Of a stretch of 64,000 nt of DNA, positions 57,661-64,000 are shown piece after piece. The stretch covers positions 1 through 64,000 of the forward strand of contig JAJYZB010000009.1 of NCBI GenBank assembly GCA_021800275.1. Reading direction: 5' to 3'. The stretch comes from a bacterium. GTDB lineage: Bacteria > Vulcanimicrobiota > JABDET01. Positions within the stretch are counted from its first letter, which is position 1. Each line of letters opens with the position of its first letter. The notes under the pieces were generated by a model, which saw only the letters and a list, made by a program, of their open reading frames with translations, did not search any database and was not told the DNA's origin. Both the position numbers and the translations under genes were made by a program.

Positions 57661-58887
57661 ATGGATTTGAAGCAGCTTATTTATGATTGGAATCACGGTG
57701 AGGATAAACCCTTATTTTCCCACCCGTTTGAAATTACGGATGAAACCTTGAGGGATGGACTCCAGTCACCTTCTGTGAGAAATCCTGAAATCGGGGAGAA
57801 GATTCAAATGCTCCACTTCATGGAAGAGCTGGGAATCCAGGCGGTTGATATTGGGCTTCCTGGCGCTGGACCAAAACATTATCAGGATACCTTTCGGCTG
57901 GCGCAAGAGATTGCGGGACAGAGAATGAAAATACATCCGAACTGCGCTGCCAGAACCACTTTCTCTGATATTCAGCCTATCATCGAGATCAGTCAGAAAG
58001 TCGGGCTAGAAATAGAAATAGCTGCTTTTTTAGGATCCAGCCCTATTCGTCAGTTTGCAGAAGAATGGGAGTTAGAAACGCTTATAAAGCATACAGATGA
58101 AGCAGTAAAATTGGGAGTAAAGAATAGTCTTCCCGTTATGTTTGTAACTGAAGACACGACTCGGTCTCATCCTGACACACTGAGGCAGTTGTATCAAAAA
58201 GCGATTGAATGTGGCGCTGGCAGGATTTGTCTTTCTGATACAGTTGGTTATGCGACTCCTCATGGAGTGAAGAATTTAGTAAATTTTGCGAAAAAGATTG
58301 CAAGGGATGTAAATCCAGAGGTGAAAATTGACTGGCATGGACATCGAGATCGAGATTTAGCGATTGCCAATACACTGACTGCTCTTGAGTCTGGAGTTGA
58401 TCGGGTTCATGGCGCAGTGCTAGGAATGGGTGAGAGAGTAGGAAACACTCCTCTTGATTTACTTTTAATTAATTTAAAACTGTTGAATGGTATTTCGCAA
58501 AATCTTGTGAAATTGGGCGATTATGTGAGTTTAGTTTCTCGCTCCTGTTCTGTTCAGATCCCTGATAATTATCCTGTTTTTGGCAGAGACGCTTTTCGGA
58601 CAGCTACAGGGGTTCATGCTTCTGCCATTATAAAAGCTGAAAAAAAGGGTGATTCCTGGCTGGCAGATAGGGTATATTCCAGTATTCCAGCAGGGGATTT
58701 TGGGTTAAAGCAGAGAATTGAAATCGGGTATATGAGCGGGCAGTCGAATGTGATTTATTGGCTTGAAAAGCACGGACTTTCAGCGGGAAAAGATGATGTT
58801 GAGAGGATTTTAAAGAAAGCAAAAGAATCGAATAAAATTTTAACTGAAGAAGAAATTTTACAAACCCTTTCATTAAAAAATATTTGA
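57661..58887 (+). CDS. 2-isopropylmalate synthase-like (DRE-TIM family) enzyme
   Basis: EITDETLRDGLQSP; CLSDTVGYATPHGVKNLV; DWHGHRDRDLAIANTLTALESGVDRVHGAVLGMGERVGNTPLD. Confidence 0.88.
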   Translation: MDLKQLIYDWNHGEDKPLFSHPFEITDETLRDGLQSPSVRNPEIGEKIQMLHFMEELGIQAVDIGLPGAGPKHYQDTFRLAQEIAGQRMKIHPNCAARTTFSDIQPIIEISQKVGLEIEIAAFLGSSPIRQFAEEWELETLIKHTDEAVKLGVKNSLPVMFVTEDTTRSHPDTLRQLYQKAIECGAGRICLSDTVGYATPHGVKNLVNFAKKIARDVNPEVKIDWHGHRDRDLAIANTLTALESGVDRVHGAVLGMGERVGNTPLDLLLINLKLLNGISQNLVKLGDYVSLVSRSCSVQIPDNYPVFGRDAFRTATGVHASAIIKAEKKGDSWLADRVYSSIPAGDFGLKQRIEIGYMSGQSNVIYWLEKHGLSAGKDDVERILKKAKESNKILTEEEILQTLSLKNI

Positions 58888-58933
58888 GTGATGCGGTTTT
58901 TATGGAGATATTTTACAAACACAGGAGGAAATC

Positions 58934-60154
58934 ATGATTGATTTTGAGTTGACTGAAGAGCATCAATGGGTGGTTGAAAACGTTAGAAAAATGGCTGCTA
59001 AGGAATTTGCTGCTGCGATCCAGGAAGACGACATTAAAGGTCATTATAATCCTGAGACTTTTTCGAAGCTTGCTAAAATGGGAGTTACTGGCATTTGTTT
59101 CCCCGAAAAATACGGTGGCGCGGGAATGGATTATATCAGTTTGGGTTTGGCTTGCGAAGAGTTAGAGTATGTAGATACTTCTTTAAGAACTATTTTAAGC
59201 GTTCATGTTGGCCTTTCAGGATGCGGTATTTATCAATGGGGCAGCGAAGAACAAAAGGAGAGATTTTTGAAACCGATCGCCAGCGGGGAAAAGTTTGGAG
59301 TTTTTGGATTAACCGAACCGGATGCTGGTTCTGATGTGGCGGGAATGAAATCTTATGCTCGCAAAGACGGAGATCATTATGTTTTAAATGGTCAGAAGAT
59401 TTGGATTTCTGGAGCTGATTACGCAGATTTGTTTCTTGTTTTTGCTTATACGCATAAAGAGAAAAAACATGAGGGAATAAGCGCTTTTGTTTTGGAACGT
59501 GGAATGCCTGGTCTTTCTACGTTTACACTTCACAATAAGGTTGGTATTCGCGCTGGAAATGTTGGTGGAATTATGCTGCAGGATGTAAAAGTTTCTGAAA
59601 AAAATCGGCTTGGAGAAGAGGGAGAAGGATTTAAAATAGCGATGAGCTGTTTGGATAATGGAAGGTTTACCGTTGCCGCCGGTTCGACAGGATTAATTAG
59701 AGCCTGTTTGGACGCCAGTATTAAGTATGCAAAAGAAAGAAAGACTTTTGGGAAGCCCATTGCTGAATATCAATTAGTTCAAGAAATGATTGCTAAAATG
59801 GCTGCTAATTATGATTCCTCAAAACTGCTCTGGCTGAGAGCGGGTTGGCTGAAAAATAAAGGATTGAGAAACACACGGGAAACTTCTCTTGCAAAATGGA
59901 TTGGAACGGTTTCAGCTTTCGAAGCTGCTAATGACGCCATAGAAATTCATGGCGCCTATGGATACTCTGATGAGTACCCGGTGGGCAGATTTTTAAGAAA
60001 TGCAAAGGGGGAAGTTATTTATGAAGGGACAGTTGAAGTACATAAATTGATTCAAGCGGAATATGCCCTTGGATTTCGCAAAGACAAAGAATTGCGGCGC
60101 AGGCTGCCAGCTTATGTGTCTTCACAGACACTGCAAAACACCACTGCCTTATAA
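58934..60154 (+). CDS. Acyl-CoA dehydrogenase
   Basis: [69 protein letters not shown]. Confidence 0.95.
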   Translation: MIDFELTEEHQWVVENVRKMAAKEFAAAIQEDDIKGHYNPETFSKLAKMGVTGICFPEKYGGAGMDYISLGLACEELEYVDTSLRTILSVHVGLSGCGIYQWGSEEQKERFLKPIASGEKFGVFGLTEPDAGSDVAGMKSYARKDGDHYVLNGQKIWISGADYADLFLVFAYTHKEKKHEGISAFVLERGMPGLSTFTLHNKVGIRAGNVGGIMLQDVKVSEKNRLGEEGEGFKIAMSCLDNGRFTVAAGSTGLIRACLDASIKYAKERKTFGKPIAEYQLVQEMIAKMAANYDSSKLLWLRAGWLKNKGLRNTRETSLAKWIGTVSAFEAANDAIEIHGAYGYSDEYPVGRFLRNAKGEVIYEGTVEVHKLIQAEYALGFRKDKELRRRLPAYVSSQTLQNTTAL

Positions 60155-60165
60155 GCTCTGTGCGG

Positions 60166-60201
60166 TCAAAAAAAGCTCTGCCGGTAGTTCCGACAGAGCT
60201 T
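60166..60201 (-). terminator. Intrinsic-terminator-like hairpin oriented on the minus strand
   Basis: Minus strand AAGCTCTGTCGGAACTACCGGCAGAGCTTTTTTT; no T run on plus strand. Confidence 0.7.
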
Positions 60202-60310
60202 CGGAGGGGGTATGGAGCTTTATGAATTCCTCATTGACTCTATCTTATCATGTTCTCTGTTCTACGTCTATGTACAAAAGATTAAAATTTCGACAGGATA
60301 ATAAACGATT

Positions 60311-61612
60311 ATGATTACAGACGGTTCTATTATTTTAATGGTAGGTCTAATTATCTTTTTAGCTCATTTTTTTGTGGTATTGTTTGAAAAAACCCGAATT
60401 CCGGATGTTTTTTTTCTGCTTTTATTAGGAGTTATTTTAGGTCCTTTGTTAAAAATTGTTTCTCCTGAGGATTTTGGCAAAATTGGACATGTATTTACAA
60501 CCATTACAGTTGTAGTGATTCTATTTGAGGCAGGACTTTATCTCAGCTATCATGGTTTAAAAAAGGCTTTTCACCAGACACTTTTAATCACTCTTCTGAG
60601 TTATATAGTAACTTTTCTCCTTTTGTCCACTGTTTATTTCGAATTTTTTAGAGTTTTTTCAGTTTCTTATCCTTCGTTAGCGCTTTCATTATTTGTTGGA
60701 GCTCTTTTAGCCAGCACAGCACCGACGATTGTTATCCCGATTCTCTCTCAATTAAAGGTGGATGACTCCACCCGCATTATTCTGACTCTTGAGTCAGCTC
60801 TTGGAGAAGCGATCAGCATCGTGATCGCTTTGAGTATTTTGACCTCTGTTCATTTGAATAAAATGCCGGTAGGTCAGGTTTTAGGGAAATTGTTTTCCTC
60901 TTTTGTGCTTGCCATGGGGGTTGGATGGATTGGCGGATATTTCTGGTCATTAGCCCTGAATCGGATTCGCAATTTGCAAAATTCTTCTTTTACAACTTTT
61001 TCTTTTCTTTTTGTGCTTTATGGAACTGCTGAGTTTCTTGGATATAGTGGACCTGTGGCGGCTTTAATGTTTGGGATTACAATGGGAAATATTGAACTAT
61101 TTAGAATTCCATGGATTTCGAAGAAAATCAAAATGGATCCTGTTTCTCTCAGTCAAGATGAAAAGTTATTTTTTAGTGAAATTGTGTTTTTGGTGAAAAC
61201 ATTTTTTTTTGTTTATATAGGCTTGTCTATTGTCAATTTTCATCTCATCTCTATCGAAATGGTTATTGCATTGGTTATCGTTATTTTGCTGGCAAGATTT
61301 TTAAGCATTAGAATTTTAGCCAGAAAATTGAATTTAGACGCTGAAGGAGCTTCGATAATGTCATTTATGGTGCCAAGAGGAACTGCTGCAGCAGCTTTAG
61401 CCGCTGTTCCTCTGCAGTTGGGCGTGCCGGGTGGAAAGCTGGTTCAAGAGGTTCTTTATCTGGTGATTATTTTTAGCATTTTTTTCACCAGTTTTCTGGT
61501 CTATTTCAATAGCAAAAAACCATTTTCTCATTTTATAAAGCGAGTTTTTTTAGGGTATCCGGCAGGAGGTGAAAAAAGGTTAGCTAAGCCTCAAAAAGCA
61601 AAAGTAGGGTAA
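60311..61612 (+). CDS. Monovalent cation:proton antiporter (CPA family)
   Basis: TRIPDVFFLLLLGVILGPLL; multiple TM segments; ALLASTAPTIVIPILSQLKVD; MVPRGTAAAALA. Confidence 0.9.
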   Translation: MITDGSIILMVGLIIFLAHFFVVLFEKTRIPDVFFLLLLGVILGPLLKIVSPEDFGKIGHVFTTITVVVILFEAGLYLSYHGLKKAFHQTLLITLLSYIVTFLLLSTVYFEFFRVFSVSYPSLALSLFVGALLASTAPTIVIPILSQLKVDDSTRIILTLESALGEAISIVIALSILTSVHLNKMPVGQVLGKLFSSFVLAMGVGWIGGYFWSLALNRIRNLQNSSFTTFSFLFVLYGTAEFLGYSGPVAALMFGITMGNIELFRIPWISKKIKMDPVSLSQDEKLFFSEIVFLVKTFFFVYIGLSIVNFHLISIEMVIALVIVILLARFLSIRILARKLNLDAEGASIMSFMVPRGTAAAALAAVPLQLGVPGGKLVQEVLYLVIIFSIFFTSFLVYFNSKKPFSHFIKRVFLGYPAGGEKRLAKPQKAKVG

Positions 61613-61641
61613 AAGCAGGTTTGGATCGGGGTGAAAAATGG

Positions 61642-62715
61642 ATGAATAAACTTTTGTTTTCTCCTTTGAAAATTAAAGACATTACACTGAGAAATCGGAT
61701 TACTGTTTCTCCGATGTGCCAGTATTCTTCAATGGATGGGTTTGCGAACAATTGGCATTTGGTTCATTTAGGCAGCAGGGCTGTGGGCGGCGCATCTCTG
61801 GTTACGACAGAAGCCACTGCTGTTGAATCAGAGGGTAGGATTTCTCCTCAGGATTTAGGGATTTGGAAAGACGAACACATTGAATTTTTAAAACAAATTA
61901 CCGGTTTTATCGAATCTCAGGGAGCTGCAGCAGGAATTCAGTTGGCTCATGCAGGCAGGAAAGCTTCGACTCGTAGGCCATGGGATTCGGGATCAAGATC
62001 CGTTAAACCAGAAGAAGGAGGTTGGGTTCCAGTAGGGCCAAGTCCTATCCCTTTTGATAAAGGGTATCTGGTTCCAATTGAATTAACGCTTAAGGAGATG
62101 GAGAATATAAAAAAATCGTTTCAGGAAGCCACAGGAAGGGCTTATCACGCAGGATTTAAAGTGATTGAAATCCATGCTGCTCATGGATATCTGATCCATG
62201 AATTTCTTTCTCCTCTCAGCAACCGGAGAAAGGATGAATATGGCGGGACTCTAGAGAACAGAATGAGATTTCCTCTGGAGATTGTAAAAGCCGCGCGAAA
62301 AGTTTGGCCTGAAAAGTATCCTTTGTTTGTGAGAATTTCAGCGACTGATTGGGTCCCAGAAGGATGGGATTTAGAGCAGTCTGTAGGTTTTTCTAAAAAA
62401 TTGAAAGAGGAAGGTGTTGATTTAATTGTGTGTTCTTCAGGAGGGTTAGTTCCTGATGCTGAAATTCCGAATGAACCAGGATATCAAGTCCCTTTTTCAG
62501 ATCGGATTCGAAATGAAGTTGGAATTCTTACTGCAGCTCTGGGTCTTATCACAGGGGCAGAGCAGGCTGAGAAAATTTTGCAGGAAGGGAAAGCTGACCT
62601 GGTAGCAATTGCCCGTGAGTTTCTGAGGAATCCCTATTGGGCGCTGCTTGCTTCAATCCAGCTGCAGGTGGAGGCAGATCTATGGCCAGTGCAGTATTTG
62701 AGAGCGAAAATTTGA
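61642..62715 (+). CDS. NADPH dehydrogenase/Old Yellow Enzyme (YqjM/NamA-like)
   Basis: LRNRITVSPMCQYSSMDGFANNWHLVHLGSRAVGGASLVTTEATAV; IQLAHAGRKAS; IHAAHGYLIHEFLSPLSNRRKDEYGG. Confidence 0.95.
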   Translation: MNKLLFSPLKIKDITLRNRITVSPMCQYSSMDGFANNWHLVHLGSRAVGGASLVTTEATAVESEGRISPQDLGIWKDEHIEFLKQITGFIESQGAAAGIQLAHAGRKASTRRPWDSGSRSVKPEEGGWVPVGPSPIPFDKGYLVPIELTLKEMENIKKSFQEATGRAYHAGFKVIEIHAAHGYLIHEFLSPLSNRRKDEYGGTLENRMRFPLEIVKAARKVWPEKYPLFVRISATDWVPEGWDLEQSVGFSKKLKEEGVDLIVCSSGGLVPDAEIPNEPGYQVPFSDRIRNEVGILTAALGLITGAEQAEKILQEGKADLVAIAREFLRNPYWALLASIQLQVEADLWPVQYLRAKI

Positions 62716-62775
62716 TTCTGCTGACAGCAGAGTACAGGCAGGATCAGTGGAAATAGATAGTTTAAGGATAGTTAG

Positions 62776-63336
62776 TTGATGAGTAAACTGAGAGTATTTC
62801 AATATTCGGGATACGCTGGATTTTGGAGGAGATTCGGGTCTAATTTGTTAGACTTGTTTGTGGTTCTGTTTATCCTGCTGCTGGTGGATGTTCTGGTTGG
62901 TCTTTTACTGGCTTTCTTTCATCCTGTTATACCTCCATTTCCGGGGAAGTTTTCTTTGTTTTTAAAGTCATTCTTAGCTTCACTCCCATTTAAAAGAATG
63001 TTTTCTTTTTTTATCTCTCGAATTGAGTTTTTTTTATGGATTATCGCATTTGTTTTTCTGGAGGTTATTCTCATACCATGGCTTTACTCTTCTATTATGC
63101 ACAGCTCTTCTCGTCAGGCTACTTTTGGGATGGAAATGGTCAGGGACAAAATAACGGATTTGAATGGAAATCGGATTTCCTTTTGGAGGGCAAGCGCCAG
63201 GTACTGGCTCAAGTTCATTTTTGGGCTTGTTTTTGTCATTGGTATAATGGATAATATATTAATTGTCATAACAGGAAGGAAACAGGCATTTCATGATATT
63301 CTCACAGGCTGTTTGATCTGGAGAGAAAAGGTATGA
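62776..63336 (+). CDS. RDD-family membrane protein
   Basis: YAGFWRRFGSNLLDLFVVLFILLLVD; SSRQATFGMEMVRDKITDLNGNRISFWRASARYWLK. Confidence 0.88.
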   Translation: MMSKLRVFQYSGYAGFWRRFGSNLLDLFVVLFILLLVDVLVGLLLAFFHPVIPPFPGKFSLFLKSFLASLPFKRMFSFFISRIEFFLWIIAFVFLEVILIPWLYSSIMHSSSRQATFGMEMVRDKITDLNGNRISFWRASARYWLKFIFGLVFVIGIMDNILIVITGRKQAFHDILTGCLIWREKV

Positions 63337-63407
63337 TTGGATTTTTTTTAAACTTTAAAAAGGATTAAGATTTCTTCATATCAAAGTTTTATTAAGGAGG
63401 AGAACCC

Positions 63408-63626
63408 ATGAAAAATCAAAATTCAAAAAAAAGGCGTGTTCTGCTTTTTTCTGAAATCGCTCTGTTTATTTATATGTTCGCTGCTTTTCAACTTTATTCA
63501 TATTTAAAAAAATTGTTCCATTCTTCTGTCTATTATGTCCCTCTTTATATTTATGCTGTTGCAGCTCTGATTGTCATGCTGGCAGGGTTGATATACTGCA
63601 CTGTGCTGGCTTTAAAAATGGAATGA
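63408..63626 (+). CDS. Small membrane protein, two predicted TM segments
   Basis: AAGGAGG before ATG; two hydrophobic stretches. Confidence 0.7.
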   Translation: MKNQNSKKRRVLLFSEIALFIYMFAAFQLYSYLKKLFHSSVYYVPLYIYAVAALIVMLAGLIYCTVLALKME

Positions 63627-63833
63627 TCTGGCAGGCTTCTTGTAGGTTTACTCCTTGCGTACAGCAAACTCCAGTACGCCGTGGCTGAACTAGAATCACT
63701 TGAAAAAGGAGCCCTTGTGGCTTATCTTTTTGATCCTGTCCTGGCTGTTCATATTTCTTTAGTGACTCCTCTTCCTTATCAGATTACCGCTGTTTATGGT
63801 CAAATGCTGGAGCACAGAAGCGCTTTCCTTTAA
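63627..63833 (+). pseudogene. Possible truncated coding remnant
   Basis: Open in the frame of the preceding gene after its [63 protein letters not shown]; no convincing start. Confidence 0.3.
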
Positions 63834-63910
63834 TATGCTGGCTGTGCTTCTTGGAATGAAATCGAGAAACTGGCTGCAAAAAGCGCTACTGCGATTCAAG
63901 AAAAAATGAC

Positions 63911-63940
63911 TGTGTATAGCTATGTATAGTTATGTATAGC
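63911..63940. repeat. 10-bp tandem repeat, three near-perfect copies
   Basis: tgtgtatagc tatgtatagt tatgtatagc. Confidence 0.85.
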
Positions 63941-64000
63941 TAAGTCTAACATAAGTACATCAAGCAAGCAGTACAGCAGGGAAAGTTTATTCTTGCTAGA

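Overview
A 64 kb, low-GC, gene-dense bacterial chromosomal segment in long operon-like runs on both strands. No phage, IS element, CRISPR array or rRNA was seen. It combines Firmicutes-style modules (RsbV/RsbW/SigB-F sigma switch, ytxG/ytxH-like genes, prmC-LMWPTP-rpiB-upp) with features typical of diderms or type IV pili (LolA-like protein, PilB/PilT/two PilC). I cannot assign a taxon from sequence alone. Housekeeping genes include greA, gltX, apt, ispH, serS, argF, upp, rpiB, prmC, plsX, recG, rsmD, dxs and folE, plus one tRNA-Val(UAC). The best candidate for an undescribed system is the minus-strand cluster 3511-10241. It contains a sulfatase/alkaline-phosphatase-superfamily protein, a class III aminotransferase, an SRPBCC protein, a cyanobacterial-type acyl-ACP reductase-like protein, a LolA-like carrier and an uncharacterised protein. 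The sulfatase has about 188 extra open codons upstream of its first standard start, with a Shine-Dalgarno placed before an AUA codon. Other points of interest: a 76-bp tandem repeat next to tRNA-Val; a 22-aa membrane micropeptide between two pilC genes; a PilT paralog with degenerate motifs next to an orphan radical SAM/SPASM protein; tandem PTPS/QueD paralogs, one lacking the catalytic Cys; a ytxGH-rsbVW-sigma operon; and an 11-bp perfect inverted repeat upstream of a secreted protein gene.
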